Origin: Tetrahymena thermophila SB210
Taxonomy: Eukaryota; Ciliophora; Oligohymenophorea; Hymenostomatida; Tetrahymenidae
Length of the DNA: 64,000 bases
Assembly (NCBI RefSeq): GCF_000189635.1
Contig: NW_002476246.1
Location: 1,146,001 to 1,210,000 of the forward strand
Reading direction: 5' to 3'
The notes beneath the pieces were generated by a model that made no database searches, was not told the origin of the DNA, and saw only the letters and a program-made list of their open reading frames with translations. Positions 48,501-60,500 of this stretch are shown here, piece by piece. The position numbers and the translations under genes are program-made. Position 1 is the first letter of the stretch; each line of letters begins with the position of its first letter.

Positions 48501-50227
48501 TAAGTTGAAGTATACATAAACCTAAGTAACAGACAAAAAACATGCTACATCTTAAAAGTAAATTCATATTTAAAAAACATTAGTGTATTATATTGATATG
48601 ATATTTATTTTTTTAAAAAAGAAAGGAGATATGTTTGGAGAGATAGAATTTCTTTGTTAACAATAGAGAATAAAATGCGCCAAAACTCTTAATGTTGTTA
48701 CGCTGCTCTATATTGATTATAAGGATTTCATCAGATGCATCAAGAACTTTGATTAAGATTTTGTAATTGTTATTATTTTACATTTATTTATTAGATGATA
48801 GTAAAAATTTCTGGTGTAATCAGCTCTCTTTTTTATTTTGTCTAATTAAACTCATCATTTAAAGCTTATTTTAATTATGAATTTTATTTTTACAGGAGAA
48901 ATACTCAATGATCAAAGATAAAGCCAGACTTTACAATAACTTAGAAGGTTTGGATAGAAAATGCTTAAGTTGCAAAAAATTTAATCACTAGTTTGTGAGT
49001 TGTCCATAGCTTTAGTATTGGCCTAATATGGACAAGCTAATACATGAATGCAACAAATCATACTTTCAAGAAAGATCTAATGAAATTGTAAGAAAAGAAA
49101 AGAATAAAATAAATGCTATTAAAGAATAGCGCTAAGTAAGCGGGTATATTAATAGGATATACTTCAGAAATGGTGAAGAAGAAGAGGATTATGATAATGA
49201 TGAAACAGGTAATAATAATGATAGAAATGATGAAACCCTCTCTTATAGCAAGTAGTAAATAGATAATTGTGCTCCTTAATACAAGTTCACATAAGCATAA
49301 ACAATAAACTAAACAGAAGATTATTTGACAGAAGAAGCTTAATTGTCAAGTACAAATATTCAAATTCCAAAGTAATTTTAGATTTATCATAGGATATTTA
49401 ATTATTAAGTTATTTATATCTTTATCAGTACTAATTAGCAACAAAGTTTTGTCATGAATAGAAATAAAAGTGTTAGTATTTTAGAAAATGACATACTTAA
49501 ACGAGCTAACTCAAGGAAATTTTCAAAAAAACTTTCAATCAAGAAGGATAAGAAAAAAAATACATTGATACTTTTAGGAAATATGCAATACGATGAAGAA
49601 GCTCTATCTCCCTCGAAAAGAATTAAAATTAATTTAGATAGCTCATAAATTGATATTCTAGCTGCTGGTCTAAATCAATCATTTAATTTATAACCCACTA
49701 TTAATTCCTTAACTCATATAAATACAGCTAGCATACAATAGCAAAATAACACTCTTTAAAACATACCGCTACCATCTACTTAGGTAGCAAATTAAAGCCT
49801 TTTTTCATAACAAAATTAAAAATAATAACAATAAAATTCGTCGTTTAATTAACCTTAAAACATAAATTCTATTTAGCTAATTCCTTAGTATAAAATTTAA
49901 AATAATAATGGGAGTAACTAAGACAATAACACAAATATTTTGATGCCCTAAATCGATTTAGATATCTATAAAACATTCTCAAAAATAGAAGGAAACCATA
50001 CGAACAGTAGAAACACAAAAACACTCTATGAAGGGAATATTTATGGCCATAGTGAACGACAAATTAATTTTGGACCATAGTCATTTGATTTAATGAAAAT
50101 TTACAAAATATATTTTCCACATAACAATGTAAACTTAGTTATTAAGAGATACTAAACTTTCATGAAGCAAACTAGTTCTATGTATTAAACATAAAATAAT
50201 AAAAGGAAAAAACTTCATAGATACTGA
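45519..50227 (+). CDS. Channel B1: K+ channel with CNBD and zinc knuckle, second subfamily
   Basis: Exons 45519-46448, 46688-46727, 46792-46838, 46919-47092, 47271-47344, 47550-47929, 47988-48115, 48171-48557, 48622-48762, 48896-49371, 49429-50227; 1,191 aa. The N-terminus carries KRRHLLDLNPMEEI, shared with B2. Differences from subfamily A: two short exons (40 and 47 nt) before S1, an intron just after the pore, S5 ending TFSHTQA, and filter TIGYGDLHPVT (near 538). S4 (VITIKIIQVIASFK) has almost no Arg. The C-linker and nucleotide-binding domain (MFGEIEFL, then QRIKCAKT) are kept. Zinc knuckle CLSCKKFNHQFVSC (48962-49003) is at residues 789-802, followed by YWPN and QERSNEIVRKEKN. A long Gln/Asn-rich region leads to YFPHNN near 1153. 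Exon 3's acceptor (AAAAG, 46791) is inferred from frame and from B2; the rest is firm. Confidence 0.87.
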
Positions 50228-51522
50228 AGTACTTAAACAAACAAACAATAATATTTAACTAAATAATACTTTAACAAAAAAATTATTATTTCAATTATAA
50301 AAATCATAAATTAGATAAAACAAATAAATTAATTAATTAAGCATTCATATAAATAATTATTTAATAAAATTAATTCATCTAAATTTAGGTATTAACTCTA
50401 AATAATAAATAATTATAATTTAATAAATGTATAATTTTTGTTAATTTATATTAAGTTTTCCACTAAATTTTCAATATCATAATTTTCCCTACTTGTCTAC
50501 TTATTTGATCGATCTCCTTTTTTTAATTAATTGTTGTTGCTTAAATAATGAAATTTTTTATTTTAAATCAAGTTTTAATAAATTAAAAATTATTTAAAAT
50601 TTAATGTATTTATTACAATTAGTCTCACTTTAGTTTTTTAATAATAATTTAAGCTTTAAGAATTTGAATTAGAAATAAGAGAAAAATTATTAAAATTTAA
50701 AACTTATATTTCTTAAAGGGTAGGCAGGTATATATGTATCTATCTATATGATATTTTGATCCTTTTTATTTATAGATAAGATAATAAATACCAAAAAAAC
50801 TCTTTAGAAAAATAATATTTGTTTGCACATTTAACTCAAATAAATATTTTATTCTTTATTTTTTATAAGAAAAAACATATTAACTGCTTAAAAATTAAAA
50901 AAATAGATAGACAGACAAAGTATTTTGTATTGAAATAGTAGTTAATTCAAAATAAAATATATTTCTTATGATTCAATAAATCACATTTTATTTTTGATTT
51001 TCAAGTTAAATTGAATAGAATTCAATTTTACTAAATTAAATTGAGTAGAATAAATTTTGATTTACAGATAAATTAATTTAAAAGCCTATAAAGAACAAAA
51101 GTAAAGCTAAATTGAATGTAAAATATTTTTTATTTTCAGATTCGATAAACAAAATTCCATGTCTCTATTATAAAAAGATAAATTTAAAATTCTAATGTCA
51201 ATAGTACTAATGCAAACAAACTTGATTCAAGATTAAGAAATTAAACATTTATTAAAATTCCTATAAATTTTGAAAGGAATTCATTTTTTCTTTTTTAGAT
51301 TCTGTTTTATATTCTTTTACAAACTCTTTTAATCAAAACTTTCCTTATATTAATATTTCAAATTTTAATATTATATATAAATCATTTGCTTATAGCTATT
51401 TTTCTTTTACAAAAATATAAAGGCAATCTATGATAATAAAAAGTGTTATTTGATTTCATCTGGTCATATCATTTAATATAAATTATAAAAATACCTAAAT
51501 AAATATTTGAAAATTAAATAAA
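50228..51522. other. Intergenic between B1 and the small secreted-protein gene
   Basis: AT-rich simple sequence. Small patches: GGGTAGGCAGG near 50718 followed by (TATC)n; an ATAGATAGACAGACAAAG run near 50903; imperfect AAATTGAATAGAATTC repeats around 51005-51060. No gene seen. Confidence 0.5.
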
Positions 51523-51858
51523 ATGAAAGCAAGATTTATATTGATCTCATTGATATCTCTTTTGAGTATTGCTTCTCTCTACTTAATTTCATCTAACCCT
51601 GCTAATTAATATCAAAATTTATAGAAAACACCAAAGTGTTTCAGTTTTGATGGCTAATTAATTCCAGATCCTCCCACTTTCGAACACCCTGAAGTTGAAG
51701 TTGGCTTTTTTGCTTAAAATAGGTGCAGTTAAAGTATGAGATTTAAGTTTATTTCATCTAAAGTATAAGAAGAAACAGTTTGCCTTAAATAATATGAAGA
51801 TGATCTTATTCATATGTTTTTTGATAATAACGTAAGTGTTGTTGAAGAAAGATGTTGA
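51523..51858 (+). CDS. Small predicted secreted or membrane-anchored protein, 111 aa
   Basis: Single-exon code-6 frame ending at TGA 51856-51858, with an AAAATG start context. Residues 5-24 (FILISLISLLSIASLYLISS) form a strong hydrophobic signal peptide or signal anchor. The mature part has four cysteines (KCFSF, NRCSQ, TVCLKQ and the C-terminal ERC), consistent with two disulphides, and a Pro/Glu-rich stretch (PDPPTFEHPEVEVGF). Eight TAA/TAG codons read as Gln. No family recognised. It stands alone, about 0.9 kb from the convergent VWA gene. Confidence 0.7.
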
Positions 51859-52737
51859 GCTATTAACTCAAACATGATATGATTTATATAAAAAAATATA
51901 ATATTATTATATATAAATAAAGTTTAATGATTTAAATACAATTCTAATGTTTGTTTAAATTAAATTATTATTAAATCATATATTTTTGTTGTAAAATATA
52001 CTTTAATTTCACACTCAAGCAAATTCATAATAAATAACAATTCTAATTATTTTACCTAAACAAACACCAAGTTTTGGTTGATTCTTTCATCTATTTTCAT
52101 TTATTTATTTATCATTTATAATAAAAAATTATTTCTGAATAAACTAAATAAAAATCAAATCATATGAGAAAGTACAATCAAAAGTTTTATAGATTATCAT
52201 AAACATCTGAGTATAAAATTATATTTTTCAGACTTTAAATTTTTTTCATCAGCTTCAATTTATTAGTGATGAGAAAATTGTTTAAAATTATTTGCTGTTT
52301 AAAATTAGCTAAAATTAAAAATTTATTTTAGAAAATATTACGCTTTGTGAAATTCAGGAGGAAAAAAAAGTGCATAAAATTTGCATGTATAACAGTATTA
52401 ATTATGTAAATATCGCAAAAAATTTAATAAAGTCTGATTTTTTATAAATTATTATGATAAAATAAAATTTTTATAAAAAATTTGTAATTAAATTTTAGAT
52501 TAATTTATGTAAACTATTTTAAATAGATAGAACCTATGTAAAAATTAAATATATAAATTAAATCAGATTTTAACATAAATGCATTTATAAAAAAGTATAT
52601 TTACTGTTTAAATTTATTAGTAAATGGTTTTTTCTATAACCTTACTATAAAAAATAATAAATAAAATATTATTTAAATTTATATATACAATTGAATTATT
52701 TTTGTTTATTTTTTTAACTCACACTAGCATATCTATT
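51859..52737. other. Intergenic between convergent genes
   Basis: 3' flanks of the small secreted-protein gene and the minus-strand VWA gene. AT-rich; no motif recognised. Confidence 0.5.
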
Positions 52738-55270
52738 TCAGCTTTTACTGATTTTGTCATAGATATATTTGGCATATTAAAATACTTTTGTGTAGAGATT
52801 TTAAGAAAAATTAGAATCAATCCATTAAGTGGATCTAGATTGGCATATTTCCCATTAATTAAAATCATTTTTAAATTTGATTCCTAGACATAAAAGTACC
52901 ATACAGGTCATTATCAAGTTGTTGATTTATTGTGATTGCTAATTTAAAATTTTTTTCTTAATTGCAATAAAATGTTCTTTAGTAAAACCAATAAGATTTA
53001 ATATGACTTCGCTGTATTTCCAGAATCCCTAATCCTGAAAATTTTTCAACAGAGTTTGCAAGATATTGGAAGAACTAATAAAAAGTAATAAAATATTAAT
53101 AATTAAATTAAAATAAAATTTAAATTGATTACTTAATTGTATTTTAGAGCACTTAATTAAGCTTCTTATCATTCTTTTCTTTGAGTTTATCTTCTTTTGA
53201 GCCTCTTAAAGAGATGATTTCCATCTGAATTTCATTAGTTTTAATAGGATTATCTACTTTTTAGCTTTAATATTTCACTATTTAAGGGATTTTCTTTGCA
53301 AGTTAGAATTGCTACTATTTTTAAATTGGCTTTTAGTTAGATGCTTATATTTCTTTTATACTTGAATCGCTAGATAAATTCAACGAAGCATCAAGAGTTG
53401 AAAATACTTCGCTAGAAAATTGTGAATGAATGTGATTTCTAGTAGAAACTCTCTTTAAATATTCATAAGTAGATTTTTCATTACTTTCAAGTAACTTTAT
53501 CAAACCAGCTGCCGCTATATCATTGCTTTCTAGCATATTTTTTGAATTATCTTTTTCTTGATTAGGGTAGGTTATTTTTACTTTGTACTGCTACTTCATT
53601 CTCCAATCAAAAAATCTTAAGAAGCCCGAGAAGGTCTCAACATTTTTGTCCAAAACAATAAATTGCTAGAAAATTTAGTTAAAATTTAAGCTAAATTCAT
53701 TCTTTTACTGCTCTTCAAGCTTATTTATAGGTAGCGAAGAGCACTCTATGCCTTATTTATTGGCTTCAATAAAAAAATCTGAGTGCTTTTTTAAATATTA
53801 CAAGCTAATTATTGGAAAGTCTTCTAAATTGCTTCTTGTAAAAAATTTATCTTTAGAGAGAGATTACTTTATTTTTTCTTATTCGCTTGACTCTTTTCCC
53901 TGATAAAATACAATCATATCTAAAGTGCCAGAGAATCCTTGCTGATTGGAATTTTCTAGTTGTGAGCTATCTTTAGGATTATTGCTTGGTTATTGAGTAT
54001 TTTAATTTCTATTTTAATAAGGGTGAATGCTTTTTATGCTTTCTTAAAACTTTTTTAAATGGCTAATTGACTCATCGAAATCATTCCACAGGCCTTGAGT
54101 AATTAAAAAAAGAATTTTTGGAATACTTAACTTATTTGTTGAATTTTAGAACTCCTATAAGAAAGACTTAAGATCTGATTTCTCTTTTTTCCATTAAATT
54201 TGAGGGCAGATTTAATTTTTAATAACAAAATGTTCTTCAATTGTGTTTTATTTTAGTATTTAGCTTATTTATTTCCAGCCATTGCCTTCAAGGTATGAGA
54301 AACTTATGTAATGAGTTTGCTTTTACTGCTAATTTTCATCCTCTTATAAAGCATTTTATTTAATCACAGTACTTTCAAGCTTTTACAAAGCTTAATTTAT
54401 TAAATACTTCATTTAAATAGTGTCAAATTACATCTAAGATGAGCTTGTATCAACTACTATGCAAAATTCAATACTTTCCAAAGCAAAGTCTGTGTTGCTT
54501 TGCTTTTCTTGGTTTGGCAGAAGCTTGCTTTCTTTGAGACACTTACGAAAATTCTACTCAACATTGAAAGGTGGTAAATAATCAATCATAATAATTTTTT
54601 GATTATTTTTCTCTTTTCCAATAGAAAATTAAGGGATCCCAATTTTCTTGTGTCTATAAAATAAAATTAAATCTTCCATAACGCTCTGGTTTGTCTAAGA
54701 AATTGAGGCGCTTTTCTTTGAGCTATGAAATAAAATGCTTGTTAAGGCTTTGCTTTGGACTTTGATATAATCAATCTGAGATGTAGTATTGAGATAAATA
54801 TTTAAATTGTAGTTCTTAACACCTTCTAAAATTTCTTTAGAAAAAGCTCTAATAATAATATAATACATGCAACTAAATTTGGCAAGCACCTATCCAATCT
54901 GAGAAAAGCTTACCACTATTTCCTCTTACTCGCTTTTAATATAGTCAATTGTTGCTGAAACATTAATAACTTTATAGTCTTAATACTTAGCAAATAAAGG
55001 ATCTTAAAAATTAAGCACATTTTGCTTTGGGTTTTTATTTTCTTCTAACTTAGATTTTAAAATTTTATTCTCAAATTGAATTTATAATTTTTTTCTATTA
55101 GGATTATCTTTGTACAAAACATAAAATGAGTCTTCGTAGTCAAATTTTTAAATTACATCTGATCTAAGAACACAATTATGCACACTTTACTTGATTGTTA
55201 GCTCTTTCATTTTCATTTTCTCATTTTTTTTGTTGACCAAAGTGATCAAGTGATCTTCCACAAGCATCAT
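52738..55270 (-). CDS. VWA-domain protein (ciliate VWA/VIT-like family)
   Basis: Two exons on the minus strand (55270-53133 and 53074-52738) with a 58-nt intron (GTAATC...TTATTAG); 824 aa. Residues 268 to about 460 form a von Willebrand A domain: EFCIVVDTSSSQMQ carries the MIDAS motif DTSSS (about 274-278), and LSIPKILFLITQGLWNDF supplies the later hydrophobic strand. The N-terminal ~250 residues may be a diverged VIT-like beta domain, not firmly assignable. After the intron the C-terminus reads QGFWKYSEVILNLIGF ... NQWEICQSRSTQWI, the helical ending typical of ciliate VWA proteins. This settles the intron phase, because reading straight through gives an unrelated C-terminus. Likely a cytosolic adhesion/scaffold-type protein; partner unknown. 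Only convincing minus-strand gene in the window. First of two adjacent ATGs used. Confidence 0.85.
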
Positions 55271-57581
55271 TTTTGAAAAATTGATTAAAATATTAGTTTA
55301 TTATTAAAATTATATTGAATTATAATTTTTTCCAAAATATTTAAACCCAATAAATAAAAAATTTAGGAATTAATAAATTGCTAATATTTTGTTTGCCTTT
55401 TAGTTAATTAATTAATTATGTATCTAATCTCGATAATAAAAAACAACTTATATATAAATTTATAAAAACTACATTTAATTTAATTTAATTTATTTATTAA
55501 TTAATTAAATATAAAAATTTTTCTTACAAAGGAAGTTTGCAATCTATATATAACTTAAGGAGATAAATAGATAATTTTTATGGAGAGTGATTAAAAAAAG
55601 ACAATTAAGCTAACTAAAATAACAATAATACAAACATTTATAAGTTAAACTGATTATGAATTACTTTGATAATAATAAAAATTACTATAGAATCTTAAAA
55701 ATAAATTGCTTATCATAAAGAATACAGCTAAAAACTGAAATTAAAAAATAGTCCAAATTATGAATAAACTGTTAAAAAATAAATATAAATTTTGCACTTA
55801 AATCACTTTTTCAACTATTAATTTTTTATAAAATTATATTAAAAGGGAAAATTAGATTTTTTTTAATTTTATGTGGTGAATAGCTTCTAATATTTATTAA
55901 TTTTAAAAATATGTAAATTATATATATCTTGACTAGTAATTCAAGCAATATTTCCTAAAAATTAAGATTCTTTAGCAAAATACAATTATTTAATCAATAA
56001 ATGAAAATTCATAAATTTGTTTGTTTAGATAAATTGAGTAGATAGATATATAGATATCTTAATAAAAAGTTAATATATTTAAGTAGATTTGTATAATTCT
56101 TGTCATTTTATTTTAAAAGCATTCTCATCACTTTTTAATATAAAATAAAATGTTTAATTTACTGCTCATTTCTTTATCCATCAATAATTAAAAATTAGTA
56201 AATAGAAATTTTTAAAATAAAAACTACCACTCTTTTTATTAGGTTAAACAAACTTTAAATACTAATTTATTTTATATCTTGACTTGTAAAAAAAAGATAA
56301 GTTTTTCATAAATTTTAAATTTGACTATAAATTATTTCAAAATAAAAGCTAAATCAATTTTTTTAGTTTCTCTCTTTATTTTCATAAATATTTATAAAAT
56401 AAAAATAAAAAAAATAATTATTTGTAAGTTAATAAACTCATCTTTAAATATTATATCCTATCAAGAAATTTTATTACAAAATTATCATATTTTTATTAGA
56501 AAATTAATACTTTGAAAATAGTTGTTAAGTTATTTTAAAATTAATTTTATAATTTTGAATAAGTCTAACTTATCTAATCGTTAAATTTATTTAGTTTTAA
56601 AATTATTCTTTTAATAATAAAAAATTAAATTTTTTAGACAGACTGTTTTAAAAGATAAATGATTGTTTTGGAAAAAAAATAAATATTTACTTAAAATTCA
56701 TAGATATAAGTATTTGAATTGATATATGTGTTTACTTTATATTCATTTTACTAAAAATAGATGAAAAATAAGTTGATATTAATTAAAAGTAATCAATAAA
56801 TTTGAGCCATTGATTAAATTAAAAGAATCTTCTTTATATTCGCTAAATGTTACTAAAATAAAAATTATTTAGGCAAATGTAAAAAAGTCATACTAAAAAA
56901 GATCAAATTAATTATTTAAGATGATTCTGTTTGTTATCAAATTAAAAATTTACAAAAAATAAACCGCAGTTTATTGACAAGTTAATATTTCCTTATTACT
57001 TAAATTTTGTTTTAAAAATCAGAATTGATCTTTTTCTTTTTTAAATTTTGTTCTATAAAAAAATATTAAAATTGAAGATTTTTATTATTTATGGAAAATT
57101 AGAGCTAATTGATAATGTTGAATAAAAATGCTTGAAATTTTATAGAAATAGTCCTAAATAGTGTAATTTGATATTGTTCCAACAATAACCAATTAGCAAA
57201 AAAATAGGAAAAATAAATATAAACAGATATTTATTTTTGAAGACTCCTAATCAATTTTTTAAAATTTGAATGGATTTTTTTTGTTTTGCTTTACTTAATT
57301 TATGATTAAATAACAAAATTATTAAAAAGTTAGAAGACTTATTATTCAGTGTAAACCTGAATCATATCTAGTTAAAATATCTAATAATTTCATAAAAAAT
57401 ATATCTTTGAGTGTTCCAAAATACTTGCTTGTTAATTCATTCATTTATACATATATATTTAATTTGATAATTTAGGTAATACTTTAAAGAATTTTGATTA
57501 TTCAAATCTATTAAAAAAGTTAAGTTCTATTAAAAAGTTAGTAAAACAGAAAGAAAGAAATCAAGCAAGCAAACAAATTTT
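55271..57581. other. Long AT-rich intergenic region upstream of VWA gene and B2
   Basis: About 2.3 kb between divergent genes, so it must hold both promoters, but no recognisable promoter motif. Dominated by homopolymers and short repeats such as (ATAG)n near 56040. Open frames are short and Lys/Ile/Asn-rich, typical of random AT-rich DNA. Confidence 0.5.
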
Positions 57582-60500
57582 ATGAATCATATTCTTTCTA
57601 ATTAGTTTGAAGATTTAAATAGTTCCAGCTAGCATTAGCAACTAGCACAGTCTTCACTAACACTTCGTGAAGGCGAGAGCCGTCGCAGAGATTTATTATA
57701 AAATAACCCTCTGGAAGACTTGAACTTTAAACACACTGATTCAAGCGAAGTTAACAGGTCTTTTGTTTTAGAAAATATCATAATTAGCAAGTATTAAAAG
57801 GATAGATTAGAGAATAAAGTGAATATAGATGCAGAGAAAGATTTAGAAAAGCAAGAAATTTGTTGCATCGAACATGAATAGAGCTACTCTACACACAATA
57901 AAACGAAACAAAGTTGCATTAATGATAATATCCACTTTTAGCCTGATAAAATTAACAATAATGTGATCTTTCTTGATTAGGTTAGCATGAGAAATAATGA
58001 GTCTGATATAAATCATATAGATTTTTCAAAATAGCACATGAGTAAAAGCTTCACAAAAAGAAACTCTTCGAAATTAAATTTAATATCTCACAAAAACTTA
58101 AATTAAGCTGAATTGAATGTTTCAGAATAATAGATGAACGAATAAAAAGGTAGTTTTAGGCATAATAATGTAAGTAATATAAATAACACTACTAATTTAG
58201 CAGTAACTCCTATCGATGATCCAAATCCTGTTAGGCTAAGTAAAACATTCTTCTGGTTTTAACGCACTCAATTTGTGAAGAAATTTGTTGAACTGATGAA
58301 ATATAAATCTACTCGTTTTTTATTTAAAAACTTGGGTGAAAATCAATTTGAAATGCTTGGCGACTAAAGTACTAATCTCATGTATTTTATAAAGAAAGGA
58401 TTGCTATCAAATTAGGTAGCTTTATTTATTTAATTATTATAATAATTTACAGTGTTTTTAAATACTAATCGATTTTGTAAGTAATTTCATATATAAACAA
58501 ACCACCTACACAATTAAGTAAGCAAATAATAAATTAAGTAACTAAGTAAGTTAATAAGTAAGAAATCAAACAAAAAAGTAAACAAAAAAAGAAACAACAA
58601 AATAGTAGAATAAATTTTAAACAAATTGAATTCACTTATTTATTTGTTCTCATCTTTGAATTTTATCTAATTTTTATTTTTTATATAGGAAATGTATAGA
58701 TAATCTTTGGCCACTAAATTTTTGCATAGTAAATACACTATTTCATTAAATTATAATTGATAATTTTACTAAATGAGCTGAATTAAATCATTTATTTTTA
58801 AATTTATGATCTAATATTTGATTAGAATATTTCAAAAATAATTAATAAATAAATAAATATAGATAGATGATACTAATCTACAATTTAAATTATGAATTTT
58901 TTATTATCCCTTAGATTATCAAGTGTTATAATATTTTTAAAAATTATAATAAATCTTGAAATTTTAGAAATTTAGAACAATTCTAATATCTATTTTATAC
59001 TGCATTCTAAATAATAATCTTGCTATTAAGGATGGATTTAATTTTGAAAATGTTTTAACAATTCTTAATCTTAAATGGAGCTTATCACATTTATTCTTAA
59101 TTCAATATTATTTTGTTAAACATAAATTATTATTAATTTTAGTTAAAAGAATAGAAATTATTTTTTGGAAAAAAATATTAATAATTTTAAGCAATCAATA
59201 ATTTTGTTTGCTTTGAAACATAAAATAATATTTTTTTTCAATAAATATATTCAAAATTATGCTTAAAAAGCAATGTATAATTTTTATATCATTTATATTT
59301 TAATATTTATTAACAGTTTTAAGAAAATTCTACTACTCAGAATCTTTCATCATATAGCCAGTATGTAATTAATTATCATTAAAATTTAAAAAATAAGTAA
59401 AGCTTTAACATAAACTAGGAATCTCTTATAGCTCTAGTTATTGAAATAGTTTCTATTATAATCAATTTATTGTTTATATTCTTGATTCCAATCGATGTAT
59501 CTTTCAACAATAGCATAGATCATTTTTCCTTTAATCTAAAGAATATCCCTTTGTTCATTATTCCGTTAGAAATATTCATTAAGTTAAATACTGTAAAATT
59601 AATAAATTAAATTTAGTTTTTAATTTTCTTATTTAACATATTATTTAGGCTGTTTATAAAAGAGGATTGATCATTTAATCAAGAGCAGAGATATATAAAA
59701 AATTTATTAGAAGCTAGTCAAAGTAAATAAATAAATAAAAAATATAGTCTTGATAATTGATCAGTTTTTTTATATTAAATATCAAGGATAGAGATAATTA
59801 TTTTCATAGTTTATGCATTATCATTTGTCAAGGAGGATAAAACTAATTTCTTATAATACGTGATAGCTTTTAAGATATTTTTTGTGATCACAACACTTAA
59901 AAGCATATTTAGAAAATAAGATCATGGAATGCAGCATCCAATTATGCTAAAAATTATAACTCTCATTTTGATCATTCTAACTTTCTCTCATACCCAAGCA
60001 ATGATATTTGCAAAAATAGGATTTTCACAGTCAAATGGATGGATTCAGCAAATATTGGGTAATACTAATGATAATATAACCATATATATAAGTAGCATTT
60101 ACTGGTCAATAATAACTATGGCAACTGTAGGTTATGGAGACATCCACCCAGTAACAAAAAGTAAATCAATAAATAAATAATTTTTAATAGAGTTGCTTGA
60201 TACTTAATTTTTTATATCAATTGGTATGGATATTTAAAAAATAGAATATCAAGGTTATATTTATTGAAAAATTCAATTTTATATACTCTAAATAAAAATA
60301 ATAATAATTATTGATTAATATCGATCGATCGATATATATTTAGTTATAGGAATAAAAGTATACCAATATTTAAAATTATCTTCCATTTAATCTAAATCAA
60401 TAACTAGAAACATAAATATATATGGTAATCAAATATATATTTTTATAACCACCTTAATTAATTTTCTATTACTTGTTTTATTATTAAGTAATAAATTTTA

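Noticed and set aside
52702-52887. 61-codon plus-strand open frame
   Set aside because: Antisense of the last exon of the VWA-domain gene.
56321-56515. 64-codon plus-strand open frame in the B2 upstream region
   Set aside because: Low-complexity Ile/Lys/Asn composition, no motif and no paralogue; expected by chance in such AT-rich DNA.
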